In this document: in pieces, positions 8,251-17,258 of the stretch
Layout of the letters: every line of letters begins with the position of its first letter
How positions within the stretch are numbered: position 1 is the first letter of the stretch
NCBI GenBank assembly: GCA_947626825.1
Contig: CANQTM010000012.1
Span: forward strand, 1-42,664
Source of the DNA: an uncultured Bacilli bacterium
Lineage (GTDB): Bacteria > Bacillota_I > Bacilli_A > RFN20 > CAG-631
Reading direction: 5' to 3'
Length of the DNA stretch: 42,664 bases
Notes under the pieces: generated by a model
The model's database searches: none
Told to the model about the DNA's origin: nothing
The model's input: the letters and a program-made list of their open reading frames with translations, nothing else
Translations under genes and position numbers: made by a program

Positions 8251-9261
8251 TCATTTTGTTTTAAAAGAATATTTTATATAATGTTTATATAGTTCATCTT
8301 TTTTTAAATATGCATTTTCTAAATCATTAGGAATGTATTGACATTCTAATGCAATTGCATGGTGTTTTGTTATATTTTTTTCTGAAAAAATATTCTCAAC
8401 TGGATAATTATAAGTATAACACACAATGGCAGGATATGATGTGCTAACTATTAATTTTCGATGACTTTTTTTGTCATGTAAGATAGCAATTATATCTTCA
8501 TTTGGATTTGTTTTTATAAAACAATGATCATAACCTTTGGCTTTATGATTTTGTAATGAAGGATCATTTATATATTTATTTATTTTATGACCTTTTGTAA
8601 AGTCCATTATTTTATTAACTTTTTCTATTTCAAGTGGGATTAGATTATTATCTAATTTAGTAACTTTGTTAGCAAAAAGTTTTAATTTATGGTCTAAAAT
8701 TGTGTGTTTTTGATTACCTGATAAATTAAAATATGCATGATTAGTTAGATTAACAATAGTGTTTTTATTTGTTTTAGCTTCAAAATAAATTGTTAAATCA
8801 TTTTGAATTTTAGAAATTTGATAAGTTATTTTATATAAAACATCACCAGGTAATTTATTTTCTTTTTCAAGATAATTAAATTCAATTGAAACATTTTCAT
8901 TATTTTCAAAAATTGAATAATCAAAATTTTGATAGCTTAAAGAATTATTACCACCATGTAATGAATTGGTATCTGAATCATTTTTATCTAAAGCATAATC
9001 AACATTATCAATTGTTGCTATTGCATTTTTAATTCGTCCAGAAAATCTTCCAATTGTCTTTCCAAAATAAGCATCACTTTGGTAAAAATCACTTAAATTA
9101 TTAGGAGTTAGAAGAATTGCTTCAAGATGTTTATTATTATTATCAAATGTTTCAATTTGATATAATGAGGCACCAAATGAACACAAAACAACAACTAATC
9201 CTAATTGGTTATCTATATTAATAAAACTTACATCATCAATTTTTCTTTCTTTTATAATCAT
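8251..9261 (-). CDS. galM: Aldose 1-epimerase (galactose mutarotase)
   Basis: The 336-residue protein has the aldose 1-epimerase signatures: GKTIGRFSGRI near residue 70, SLHGG near 104, the catalytic-His region NLTNHAYFNLSG (about 169-180), the Asp of GYDHCF (about 241-246), and the C-terminal Glu in ALECQ (about 310). It interconverts alpha and beta anomers of free aldoses. It overlaps the alcohol dehydrogenase gene by 4 bp and sits two genes after a GH2 glycosidase, which would release beta-sugars for it to mutarotate. Cytosolic, with no signal peptide. Confidence 0.92.
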   Translation of the reverse strand: MIIKERKIDDVSFINIDNQLGLVVVLCSFGASLYQIETFDNNNKHLEAILLTPNNLSDFYQSDAYFGKTIGRFSGRIKNAIATIDNVDYALDKNDSDTNSLHGGNNSLSYQNFDYSIFENNENVSIEFNYLEKENKLPGDVLYKITYQISKIQNDLTIYFEAKTNKNTIVNLTNHAYFNLSGNQKHTILDHKLKLFANKVTKLDNNLIPLEIEKVNKIMDFTKGHKINKYINDPSLQNHKAKGYDHCFIKTNPNEDIIAILHDKKSHRKLIVSTSYPAIVCYTYNYPVENIFSEKNITKHHAIALECQYIPNDLENAYLKKDELYKHYIKYSFKTK

Positions 9262-10427
9262 AGTGCTAAATTAAAAATTTCTTTAAATGTATAATAATTT
9301 AAATCAATAAAATCATCAGTAATATTTATTGTTTTATTTTTTGAATATGCTAAAGCCATTGCTTCAATATCTAAAGGTTTAGATAAGTTTAGTTCTTTTA
9401 ATGATGTTTTTAAACCTATATCTTTAAAATATTCTTTAAGTTTATCAATTCCAACAATTGGATTATCTTCATTAAATAATTCTTTAGCAAGTATTGTTAA
9501 TAACTTTTTACCTTTAGGATTTGTTAAAACTTTATATGACCATGCAGGCCATAAAATGGCTAAACCTTGTCCATGAGCAACTTCATCATAAAAGCCACTA
9601 AGAATATGTTCAAGTCCATGTACCCTCATAAATTGTTTTTTTCCAATATTTGTTAAACCATTATGTGATAATGAAGAACAAATCATAAGTTGCGCTCTTG
9701 CTTCATAATTTGTAGGCTCATTTATAGCAATCTTACCATAATATAAAACATTTTTAAGTAATCCTATTGCTAAATTATTAGCTATTTGTGAATCATCATG
9801 ATAATTCATAAATCTTTCTAAAGTATGCATTAAAATATCACAAATACCACATGCTGTTTGAAATTTATTGACAGTGAATGTAAGTGTAGGATTCATAATG
9901 GCAAATAATGGTCGATTAGAATCACAATTAAATCCAAGTTTTTGATATGGAATTGTTAAATCATTTGAAATAACACATGAATCAGACATTTCACTTCCAG
10001 CAGCTGCTATTGTTAATATAACACCAACAGGAATAGTTTTTGTTGGTTTAGCAATTTTTAAATTAAAATCAAAAGGATTACCATCATAATTTAATGAATG
10101 TGATAATAATTTGCAAGTATCAATAACTGAACCACCACCAACAGCTAATAATAAATCAATTTTTTTATTTTTTAAAAATTCTTTTGCCTTTATGACAAAT
10201 GATAATTTAGGGTTGGCACTAACACCACTAATTTCATAATAATTGATATTATTTTCCTTTAAAGAAAATATAATGTCATCATAAATATTATTTTTTTTAA
10301 TAGAACCTTGTCCATAAATAAAAGCAATATTTAAAAAATTATGTTCTTTTAAAATTGCACCAATTTGTTTATGTTTATCATTTCCAAAATATATTTTTGT
10401 TGGGCATACATAATTAAAATCAATCAT
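9258..10427 (-). CDS. Iron-containing alcohol dehydrogenase (butanol dehydrogenase-like)
   Basis: I choose the ATG at 10427 (MIDFNYVCPTKIYFG, 389 residues), because a ribosome site AAGGAA sits at 10441-10436; the earlier in-frame TTG at 10445 has none. The N-terminal half is a Rossmann-like domain with GGGSVIDTCK (dinucleotide binding). The C-terminal helical domain supplies the metal ligands: Asp in CDILMHTLERF, then HGLEH and HGQG. This is the BdhA/YqhD branch of group III alcohol dehydrogenases, which reduce aldehydes with NAD(P)H. In this operon it may reoxidise cofactor during sugar fermentation or act on a sugar-derived aldehyde. The start overlaps the GH2 gene by 8 bp. Confidence 0.88.
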   Translation of the reverse strand: MIDFNYVCPTKIYFGNDKHKQIGAILKEHNFLNIAFIYGQGSIKKNNIYDDIIFSLKENNINYYEISGVSANPKLSFVIKAKEFLKNKKIDLLLAVGGGSVIDTCKLLSHSLNYDGNPFDFNLKIAKPTKTIPVGVILTIAAAGSEMSDSCVISNDLTIPYQKLGFNCDSNRPLFAIMNPTLTFTVNKFQTACGICDILMHTLERFMNYHDDSQIANNLAIGLLKNVLYYGKIAINEPTNYEARAQLMICSSLSHNGLTNIGKKQFMRVHGLEHILSGFYDEVAHGQGLAILWPAWSYKVLTNPKGKKLLTILAKELFNEDNPIVGIDKLKEYFKDIGLKTSLKELNLSKPLDIEAMALAYSKNKTINITDDFIDLNYYTFKEIFNLAL

Positions 10428-12123
10428 GATAAAATTCCTTTTCAATTAATTTTTTTATTTCATTCATTTTAGAAATATCTACTTTTAATATTTCTCTATC
10501 ATAAGTTAATAAGCCATTTATTTCATCTTCTACATCGCTAACTTGTGTATAGATACATCCAGCTAAGCCTTTTTTAATATTTGGAATGATTTGTGTTGTA
10601 TATAATTTATATATAGCATTATTTAATGAATCTAAATCTCTATATTTTTTATATCCATATTGGTTTTTACTAAAAACATGATCTTTAATTTGGTAAGAAT
10701 AACCACCAAATTCACTTAAAATTATTGGACGATATGATTTTGTATTATTTATTTTGATATTTCTAATATAAATATGAAGGCTTTCAACATCACTATCAGT
10801 TTCTTTAAACCATCCAGATGTCGAATCAACAATTCTACTATCATCAAATTCTTTAATTAAATGGTAATAATGGTCTGCTTCATGTTGACCCCAACCTTCA
10901 TTAAAAATCGTATAGTAAACAACACAAGGGTAGTTATATAATAAATTAATAGCTCCTTCAACTGCTTTTTTAAAGTTTTCTTTTTGAATAGATGAAAAAT
11001 TTTTAAAAGATAATGCAAATTGTTTAAGACCAATATTTGGTAATGCTGTATCAATAAAAAATGAATATGTACCACTATTGACCATATCTTGAAAAACAAG
11101 CATACCATATATATCACAATAATAATAATAAATTGCAGGTTCAATTTTTATATGTTTTCTTAGGCAATTATAACCTAATTTTTTCATTGTTAAAATATCG
11201 TCTTGATATGCTTGATAACTAGCAGGTGTATAGATACCATCTGGAAAATACCCTTGATCTAATAAACCATTTATAAAATATGGTTTGTTATTTAAAAGAA
11301 AATATTTTTCATTAGTAGAAAACTTTCTCATAGCAAAATAACTTTTTACTACATCATTTTTTGTTTTAATTTCTAGATCATATAAAAATGGATCTTCAGG
11401 TGACCATAAATGCATATTATCTATTTTAATATCAAAAATAAAAATGTTTTTGGTTTCACTATAAATAGTTTTTTTATTTTCATTAATAGATAATGTAATT
11501 TCATCAGCACTTGAATGAACTATAATTCTAACATTATTATTATCAATATCTGGTTTAATAGTTAAATTTTCTATATAATCAAAACTAACACTTTCAAGCC
11601 AAACACTTTGCCAAATTCCAGATACAGGTGTATACCAAACATTTCCTCTTTTTTTACTTTGTTTACCATATGGATAGTTAGTATCTAAATTATCTTTAAC
11701 AACAACAATTATTTCATTATCATTTTCTTTAACATAAGGTTTTATATCAACCTCAAATGGTAAATAACCATTATTATTTTCAATGACAAGTTGTTTGTTA
11801 ATATATACTTTACAATGGCAGTCAACAGCTCCAAAATGTAATATTATTTTATCTTTAATAATTATTTTTGATAAATCAATTTTTTTATGATAAATTAAAT
11901 ATTCATCATCATTTAAAGTTTGATTTATACCTGATAAATATGATTCAACACAATATGGAACTATTATGGTTTTATCAAATGTGACATTAATGTCATCACT
12001 TTTGCTAATGGCAAGATCCCAACGGCCATTTAATAATATATAATTATCTCTTTTTAATTGTGGTCTTGGATATTCATTTAAAGGATTATCCATATTGAAT
12101 TGATTAAAATATTTACTTTTCAT
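10420..12123 (-). CDS. Glycoside hydrolase family 2 protein (beta-galactosidase/glucuronidase-like)
   Basis: A 567-residue protein with the GH2 order: sugar-binding jelly roll (about 20-185, with PYCVESYLSG and the GxVWYTPVSGIWQSVW stretch), immunoglobulin-like domain (about 186-265), then the TIM barrel. The acid/base is Glu 409 in NEGWGQHE and the nucleophile Glu 471 in LSEFGG. It is shorter than LacZ (about 1,000 residues) and near beta-glucuronidase in size. No signal peptide is seen, so it acts in the cytosol on imported glycosides; the exact sugar cannot be read. No clear ribosome site precedes 12123; the next Met (12093) has none either. It is the first gene of the minus-strand sugar operon. 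Confidence 0.88.
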   Translation of the reverse strand: MKSKYFNQFNMDNPLNEYPRPQLKRDNYILLNGRWDLAISKSDDINVTFDKTIIVPYCVESYLSGINQTLNDDEYLIYHKKIDLSKIIIKDKIILHFGAVDCHCKVYINKQLVIENNNGYLPFEVDIKPYVKENDNEIIVVVKDNLDTNYPYGKQSKKRGNVWYTPVSGIWQSVWLESVSFDYIENLTIKPDIDNNNVRIIVHSSADEITLSINENKKTIYSETKNIFIFDIKIDNMHLWSPEDPFLYDLEIKTKNDVVKSYFAMRKFSTNEKYFLLNNKPYFINGLLDQGYFPDGIYTPASYQAYQDDILTMKKLGYNCLRKHIKIEPAIYYYYCDIYGMLVFQDMVNSGTYSFFIDTALPNIGLKQFALSFKNFSSIQKENFKKAVEGAINLLYNYPCVVYYTIFNEGWGQHEADHYYHLIKEFDDSRIVDSTSGWFKETDSDVESLHIYIRNIKINNTKSYRPIILSEFGGYSYQIKDHVFSKNQYGYKKYRDLDSLNNAIYKLYTTQIIPNIKKGLAGCIYTQVSDVEDEINGLLTYDREILKVDISKMNEIKKLIEKEFYHD

Positions 12124-12131
12124 AAAAAAAT

Positions 12132-12146
12132 TTTTGTATTACAAAA
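12132..12146. promoter_or_regulatory. Palindrome TTTTGTA-T-TACAAAA in the leader of the GH2 operon
   Basis: A perfect 7-bp inverted repeat with a 1-bp centre lies 9 bp before the GH2 start, with a possible -10 (TATAAA, about 12172-12167) upstream. It could be an operator for the sugar operon; the AT content makes chance possible. Confidence 0.3.
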
Positions 12147-12280
12147 TTAATCAAAAAAATGAATAATTTTATAACCTTTTCCTTTCATTGAGAACTAAGT
12201 TTTTAATTATAGCAGTTGAATGCAGTTATAATAAAATTGTGGGTATCAATTTGTACTTATTTTTACTAACTTTGACTAGT

Positions 12281-12625
12281 TTGAGGAGGCCTTTACCACA
12301 GCATTTATTAATTAGTTAGATATCGCTAGACGATTTATTTTGAACAAGTTTACAAGAAATAAATGTTATGGAATCATACAGTCACTAATAATCTATAAAG
12401 GTATTGTTATGTTTTATGTTGGCATTGATATTGCTAAGCACAAACAATATTTTGTAATTATCAACGACGATGGGTTAGTTATTGTTCATCCAAAAACGAT
12501 AAAAAACTCTGAAGAATGTTTAAATAAACTATTGTCTTTTTTGCTTTTTCATGATCGTTCTCAAAAAATCAAAATTGGGCTTGAAGCAATTGTTCGTTAT
12601 GTTTTAAACCTTAAGGCCTCCTCAA
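12281..12625 (+). mobile_element. Internally deleted IS110/IS1111-type element bounded by a 13-bp inverted repeat
   Basis: A perfect inverted repeat, TTGAGGAGGCCTT (12281-12293) and AAGGCCTCCTCAA (12613-12625), encloses 345 bp that begins with the 5' part of an IS110-family transposase gene. The right repeat follows directly after about 66 transposase codons. IS1111-group elements carry short subterminal inverted repeats like these, so this looks like an insertion sequence that lost most of its transposase by internal deletion. It would need a full copy elsewhere to move. Confidence 0.65.
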
Positions 12626-12642
12626 GAAATATTATAAAATAA
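12409..12642 (+). pseudogene. Truncated IS110-family transposase (N-terminal DEDD fragment)
   Basis: From the ATG at 12409 the protein begins YVGIDIAKHKQYFVII, the first beta strands and first catalytic Asp (in GIDIAK) of the RuvC-like DEDD domain of IS110 transposases, and continues to IGLEAIVRYVLNL, which aligns with the family motif GLEATGHY and carries the second acidic residue. After about 66 residues it enters the right inverted repeat and stops at 12642. Full transposases are about 400 residues with a C-terminal Ser-containing domain, which is absent. The TGH to IVR change also suggests decay. Confidence 0.8.
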
Positions 12643-12714
12643 ATTGGTAAATTTATAAATATAAATTTCATAATAATTAACTAAATATAGTTACAAAATA
12701 AATATGGTGAGATT

Positions 12715-12897
12715 ATGAAACATAGACTATATTTGAATGATCAAAAAAACAAATATAATAACGATACTAATCCAAAAGTTGTTTTTGAAGAATCACAAAC
12801 TGGTCCACAAGAAGAGCCTTCACTAGTAGCTTTTGATGTTGATGTTAGTAAATGTCAAAAATATTTGCATAATAGAGATATTAAAAGACAAAAATAG
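12715..12897 (+). CDS. Small hypothetical protein, 60 aa
   Basis: A short frame with a plausible ribosome site (GGTGAG, 12704-12709) that ends inside a strong terminator, so it looks like the 3' end of a real transcript. The product is hydrophilic, with one Cys near the C terminus, a Gln/Glu/Pro-rich middle (TGPQEEPS) and a basic tail. It has no signal peptide or membrane segment and matches no family I recognise. It sits between the IS remnant and the convergent response-regulator gene. It could be a chance ORF. Confidence 0.4.
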   Translation: MKHRLYLNDQKNKYNNDTNPKVVFEESQTGPQEEPSLVAFDVDVSKCQKYLHNRDIKRQK

Positions 12898-12919
12898 ATG
12901 TGTAAACCACATCTATTTT
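12891..12919. terminator. Bidirectional terminator between the 60-aa ORF and the response regulator
   Basis: A perfect 12-bp inverted repeat, AAAATAGATGTG (12891-12902) and CACATCTATTTT (12908-12919), with a 5-nt loop. Its arms contain the plus-strand stop TAG (12895-12897) and reach the minus-strand stop TAA (12920-12918). A/T runs at both ends let it work in either direction. Confidence 0.85.
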
Positions 12920-13532
12920 AGTCAACAATAATTAATTTATTTGAAATAGCATAAATTGCAAGGCGTGTCATCGAAGAATAATTTGTTTTATTTAAAATGT
13001 TTTTAATATGGAATTTAACACTATTTTCAGAAATTGATAATATATCACCTATTTCACGACGATCATGGCCTTCACAAAACAATCTTAAAACTTTCATTTC
13101 TTGTTTTGTTAATTTATTATCAAAACTATGAACTGGTGGATCTGTTGGTTTAGGATAGATACAATAACCATTAACAGTACTTTTAATGACGTTTTTCATT
13201 TCTTGTAGAGAAACATTTTTATATATAAAAGAGTCAGCTCCATTATTTTTAGCAGTTTCAGCATATGAAACTTCAGGTAAACCAGTCATAACTACAATTT
13301 TTGTGTTAGGAAATTCTTTTTTAATGGAAGCAATATATTTTAATGAATTATTTTTATTATCTGTATAAATATCAGTTAATAATACATCGACACGATATGT
13401 TCTCATAAAGTCACTAGCTAATGCAATATCTTTAAGCTTTCCTTTAACTTCAAATTCGTCTGAGTTTGAAAGTGCATTAGCAATACCATCTAATAACATT
13501 GTTTGATCTTCAACAATCAATACACGAATCAT
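12918..13532 (-). CDS. NarL/LuxR-family response regulator
   Basis: A 204-residue two-domain regulator. The receiver domain (1-120) has the acidic pair Glu 8/Asp 9, the phospho-acceptor Asp 54 in LLTDIYT, the switch Thr in VVMTG and the Lys of FIYKN. The C-terminal LuxR-type helix-turn-helix (about 140-200) reads LTKQEMKVLRLF, then REIGDILSISENSVKFHI. It starts at ATG 13532 behind AGAGGTG. The two sensor genes are divergent, 168 bp away, giving a two-component system. Its targets are unknown. Confidence 0.92.
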   Translation of the reverse strand: MIRVLIVEDQTMLLDGIANALSNSDEFEVKGKLKDIALASDFMRTYRVDVLLTDIYTDNKNNSLKYIASIKKEFPNTKIVVMTGLPEVSYAETAKNNGADSFIYKNVSLQEMKNVIKSTVNGYCIYPKPTDPPVHSFDNKLTKQEMKVLRLFCEGHDRREIGDILSISENSVKFHIKNILNKTNYSSMTRLAIYAISNKLIIVD

Positions 13533-13555
13533 AAATCATACACCTCTTTGATAAG

Positions 13556-13584
13556 ATTATATATAAAATCAACAAAAAAAGCAA
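13556..13584 (-). promoter_or_regulatory. Promoter of the response-regulator gene
   Basis: On the minus strand, TTGCTT (13584-13579) and TATAAT (13561-13556) are separated by 17 bp, 24 bp before the ATG. Confidence 0.65.
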
Positions 13585-13603
13585 CTTTAAAAAGTTTGCC
13601 TAA
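13581..13603. promoter_or_regulatory. Near-palindrome and TTTGCCTAA motif at the response-regulator -35
   Basis: GCAACTT-TAAA-AAGTTTGC (13581-13599) is an imperfect inverted repeat overlapping the -35, and it runs into TTTGCCTAA (13595-13603), also present in the palindrome at 456-469. A self-control site of the regulator is possible but unproven. Confidence 0.3.
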
Positions 13604-13668
13604 TACCCTAAATGCATAACATTTTTGTTTTTTTAACACTTTAAATGGTAATTTTGTGGATTAAATTG

Positions 13669-13674
13669 TATAAT
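13669..13674 (+). promoter_or_regulatory. -10 of the sensor operon
   Basis: A perfect TATAAT lies 25 bp before the first sensor gene; no good -35 is seen at 17 bp. Confidence 0.5.
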
Positions 13675-13699
13675 AAAGAAAACAAAGGGGAAAGAATTA

Positions 13700-15346
13700 A
13701 TGAAAAAGGCTTTATCAATACGTATTTTAATTATTTTATTGCTTACAATAATATTTTTTGTTTTTACTTTGTTATGTTTTTTATTAAAAACTTCAACAAA
13801 TACTCAAGGCAATTTATATAATGTTTTTTCATATTTATTGATTTTCATTATAGTGTTTTATTATTGTTTTGTATTATTTAGAATAGAAAATACTAAATTG
13901 AAAATTATTGTTTTCTTTTTATTATTCTTGAATTCTTTCTTTTTGTTTATTGGATATATTAGAAATTTGTCATTTGGTGTTACATTTTCAAGATATTGTT
14001 TCTATTTATATTTTTTGCCTATTTTATTTTTACCATGTCTTTTACTTATTTTTAATAATAATATATTTTATTTTTCTTCAAATAATAAAAACAAATTAAA
14101 TTTGTCATTATATGTTATTTGTTTAACATTAAGTACATGTTTTTTTGCTTTAACAATGACTAATGATTTGCATCATTTAATATATAAATATGACAATAAA
14201 GGATTAATTGGTCCAAAACCATTATATTTTATAATGTGTAGTTATTGTTTGATTTTATGTTGCATTGTTGTAGTTGTTTTTATTGTTAAAACATTAAGAA
14301 GAAATAATATTGTGCAATTATTTGCCCCAATAAGTGTTTTTGTTATGATTATATTATATTCATTTTGTTTAGCTAAAAATTATAAATTTATATCTAATAC
14401 AATTATTTTAAAAGATCCACCAATGGTATATAGTTTATTATTTATTTTGTTTTTTGAAGTATTGTTTAGTAATGGCCTAATTCAAAATAATGGTCAATAT
14501 ATCAAACATTTTAATAGCTGTATGTTGCCTTTAAAAATTATTGATGACAATGGAGAAAATATTTACACTTCACAAATGTTTGATGAACAATCATATTATC
14601 TTTTAGATAATGATAAAAAATTATTTACATCAATGCCTATTTTAGGTGGAAAAATTATTATTGAAGAAGATATTTCAAAACTTAAAGAATTGCAAAATAA
14701 ATTAGATAAAAGCATTAATGAATTAAGTCAAGCTAATGAAATATTAATGAAAAGAACTTCAATTGAAAATGAAAGCATTCGTTTAAAAATCCGTGAACAA
14801 TTATATAATGAAATTGATGTAGAAATTGCCAAAAAAAGTAAAGAAATTGGTGATCTTGTATCATTATTACCTGATGAAGTAAATGATGCCAATCGTAATA
14901 ACGCTATAGATATTTTGTCTAAAATTCGTTTAAGAATTGGCTATTTAAAACAAAAAAGTTTGCTAATTTTACAATCAAAAATAGATAATAAAGTTTCAAA
15001 TGGTGATTTCAATGTGTTTTTAAATGTTATCACTCATGATATCAAAAATTTAGGTTTTTCATCATTAGTATATACATTAAAGGGCAAAAAAAATGTCCCT
15101 GTACAATTTGCATTAGCAATTAATGAATTAATGGAATATGTTGGTGAATATTTTGCAAATCTTAATAGCTATGCCTTTATCACTTGTAATATTAATGAAT
15201 TAAAATGTTCTGTTCGTATTGAAACAAATGAAAAAATAACATTACCTAGTAATTTTAAAAATCCTTTTATTAAAAAAATAGGTTATGATTTTAAAAAGAA
15301 AAAATCTCAAAATGAATATTTATTAGTTGTAGAAAGGGGGCAATAA
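13700..15346 (+). CDS. Seven/eight-helix membrane sensor with a degenerate kinase-like cytosolic part
   Basis: A 548-residue protein whose first ~260 residues are 7-8 membrane helices, like the 7TM sensor region (histidine_kinase_N_7TM type) of Firmicutes kinases. Next come a short PAS-like stretch (about 272-325) and a coiled coil (about 325-400). The C-terminal 130 residues occupy the place of a kinase core (VITHDIKNLG is a poor H-box, INELMEYVGEYF a poor N-box), but no glycine-rich ATP lid is seen, so it is probably catalytically dead. Good ribosome site (AAAGGGGAAAG). The next gene, 3 bp on, is a complete kinase, so this is likely its sensing or scaffolding partner. Function inferred. Confidence 0.7.
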   Translation: MKKALSIRILIILLLTIIFFVFTLLCFLLKTSTNTQGNLYNVFSYLLIFIIVFYYCFVLFRIENTKLKIIVFFLLFLNSFFLFIGYIRNLSFGVTFSRYCFYLYFLPILFLPCLLLIFNNNIFYFSSNNKNKLNLSLYVICLTLSTCFFALTMTNDLHHLIYKYDNKGLIGPKPLYFIMCSYCLILCCIVVVVFIVKTLRRNNIVQLFAPISVFVMIILYSFCLAKNYKFISNTIILKDPPMVYSLLFILFFEVLFSNGLIQNNGQYIKHFNSCMLPLKIIDDNGENIYTSQMFDEQSYYLLDNDKKLFTSMPILGGKIIIEEDISKLKELQNKLDKSINELSQANEILMKRTSIENESIRLKIREQLYNEIDVEIAKKSKEIGDLVSLLPDEVNDANRNNAIDILSKIRLRIGYLKQKSLLILQSKIDNKVSNGDFNVFLNVITHDIKNLGFSSLVYTLKGKKNVPVQFALAINELMEYVGEYFANLNSYAFITCNINELKCSVRIETNEKITLPSNFKNPFIKKIGYDFKKKKSQNEYLLVVERGQ

Positions 15347-15349
15347 TTT

Positions 15350-16726
15350 ATGAATGGTTTATTTCAATTACCTGCTTTATTACGTCTTTTCTTCTTTACA
15401 ATATTTACTTTTTTATTAATTGTTTTACTTATACTTATTTTTTATAAATTGTTTTCAAAACACAAAGATGTATTTTTGATTTCTTATTTATTAAGTTTGT
15501 TTTTTTCAATTTTGCTTTTAAGTATTTCTAGAACACCAATTGATAGAAATATATCAGAAATTGCTTTTGATTTATCAAATTATTCATTATTTTTACCTTT
15601 ACTATTTTCTATTATTTTAGCATTTATTCAAAAAAGATGGTTTTGTTTAATTGATGCTGTTGTCATATTTTTTAATTTACCATTTTGCTCATTTATTTCT
15701 TATTGGGAATATATTTATATAGGATCTGTATATTATTTGTTGATTAGAGTTATGGCAAATGCACACAATATTTATATTAATTCAAAAAAAGAACCTGGTA
15801 TTTATATGATTAAAAATGCATTACATTGTCTTGAATATGGTATATTATTATCAAATGATTCAGGACAAATTATTTTTATAAATGAATCAATGAAAAAATA
15901 TTTGGAAATGCTTGATGTTACTGAACATTTAAAAATTAATGATATTGTTTTTCATATTGTTAATGGTAAATATAATAAAAGAGTTTTATCTGATTATTCA
16001 TTAATTGTTTCAGTTAATGAAATAGCGATTAATTTTCAGTTTAAAAAGAATGATTTAAATAACAATTATTCACAAATAATATGTGTTGATATTACAGAAA
16101 GAGAAAATTTACTTATTGAACTTGAAAATGTCCAACATAACATTGAAAAAAATAATGCCGATTTATTAAAAACATTAAAAGCAATTGAAATTAATGAAAA
16201 AAATAATGAGGTTTTAAAAATTAAAGGCAATATTCATGATACTTTAAGTCAAAGGTTGTCAATTCTTCATTGTTATATGATAGAAAATAAAATAGATAAT
16301 ATTTCACAAATTAAACAATTAATTATTACAATGTTACCTGATATGTATAACGATATGTACAATGATACAAAAAATAATGAATATGAAAAATTAAAATCGT
16401 TAATTGATTCTTTTGCTATTGTAAATGTATCATTGAAAATAAAAGGAGAATTACCAAAAGATTTTGATAAAGCAAACTTTGTTATCAAAACAATTAGAGA
16501 ATGTTCTACAAATGCTGTTAAGCATGGTAATGCAACAGAAGTTTGTGTTGATATTAATAATTTAGATGATGGACATTATAATATTTTAATAACAAATAAT
16601 GGTTTGACAACAAATAAAATTTATGAAAACAATGGTTTAAAAAATATAAAATATCAACTTGAAAAATTTAATGGTAAAATGAAAATAGAAACAGCACCAA
16701 AATTTAAGATTAGCTTTGATTTTTAA
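15350..16726 (+). CDS. Membrane sensor histidine kinase (HisKA_3, NarX/DegS class)
   Basis: A 458-residue protein with about five or six N-terminal membrane helices (10-140), a PAS-like domain (about 152-255, with GILLSNDSGQIIFINESM), a coiled coil, and a kinase core. The dimerisation helix carries the phosphorylatable His 296 in GNIHDTLSQRLSI, the HisKA_3 pattern. The ATPase domain has the N-box RECSTNAVKHGNA and a G-box ending NNGLKNIKYQLEKFNG. HisKA_3 kinases pair with NarL-type regulators, and one is divergently encoded at 12918-13532. The ribosome site AAGGGGG lies inside the end of the upstream gene. Confidence 0.9.
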   Translation: MNGLFQLPALLRLFFFTIFTFLLIVLLILIFYKLFSKHKDVFLISYLLSLFFSILLLSISRTPIDRNISEIAFDLSNYSLFLPLLFSIILAFIQKRWFCLIDAVVIFFNLPFCSFISYWEYIYIGSVYYLLIRVMANAHNIYINSKKEPGIYMIKNALHCLEYGILLSNDSGQIIFINESMKKYLEMLDVTEHLKINDIVFHIVNGKYNKRVLSDYSLIVSVNEIAINFQFKKNDLNNNYSQIICVDITERENLLIELENVQHNIEKNNADLLKTLKAIEINEKNNEVLKIKGNIHDTLSQRLSILHCYMIENKIDNISQIKQLIITMLPDMYNDMYNDTKNNEYEKLKSLIDSFAIVNVSLKIKGELPKDFDKANFVIKTIRECSTNAVKHGNATEVCVDINNLDDGHYNILITNNGLTTNKIYENNGLKNIKYQLEKFNGKMKIETAPKFKISFDF

Positions 16727-16759
16727 TGTAAGTTTTAAAAAATAAAGTTCTTAAAAGAT

Positions 16760-16785
16760 CAAAAAAAGTCCGCAAAATCGGACTT
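16760..16785 (-). terminator. Terminator downstream of tRNA-Arg
   Basis: AAGTCCG (16766-16772) and CGGACTT (16779-16785) form a 7-bp stem with a 6-nt loop; on the minus strand it is followed by a run of T (16767-16761). Confidence 0.85.
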
Positions 16786-16795
16786 AATTTTTAAG

Positions 16796-16872
16796 TGGTA
16801 CCCACAGCAGGATTCGAACCTGTGACCCTGCGCTTAGAAGGCGCATGCTCTATCCAGCTGAGCTATGTGGGC
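16796..16872 (-). tRNA. tRNA-Arg (anticodon UCU)
   Basis: The minus strand gives a 77-nt cloverleaf: acceptor GCCCACA with TGTGGGT (one G-U), D arm GCTC/GAGC, anticodon stem TGCGC/GCGCA with loop CTTCTAA (anticodon TCT), T loop TTCGAAT, discriminator A and an encoded CCA at 16798-16796. It reads AGA, and also AGG codons by wobble. The outer T-stem pair is A-C. Confidence 0.95.
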
Positions 16873-16884
16873 ATCGCGTGATTT

Positions 16885-16913
16885 ATTATAAAACATTTAT
16901 TATATTTTTACAA
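16885..16913 (-). promoter_or_regulatory. Promoter of tRNA-Arg
   Basis: On the minus strand TTGTAA (16913-16908) and TATAAT (16890-16885) are 17 bp apart, 13 bp before the tRNA. Confidence 0.8.
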
Positions 16914-17258
16914 GAGTTTTTTGCATTTAAAAAATCACAACTATTACTTATTTGTTCTACACTTTTTCTTTATGATATATCCTTGATAATTTTAAATGAA
17001 TTTCGTTTATTTTACTTAAATGTGAACAAAGAAATTTTACATGTTCTGACATTTCATTCGATAATATATTTAATAAATAAAAATTGAATTGCTTAATTAA
17101 AATTTTAACTTCAAAAATTAAAAAACTTTTTTTAAAATAAAGAAATAGCTTTAAAATCTAGAATAAAATTTGATAAAAAAATAAGATGAAGGCAATTATA
17201 TAAATTGAAAAAAATTATAAAAGATTCTATAATAACATTTGTAAGGCACCAAAATGGG

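Noticed and set aside
16845-17087. 80-aa plus-strand open frame next to tRNA-Arg
   Set aside because: It begins inside the tRNA gene on the opposite strand, has no ribosome site and has no family-like sequence.
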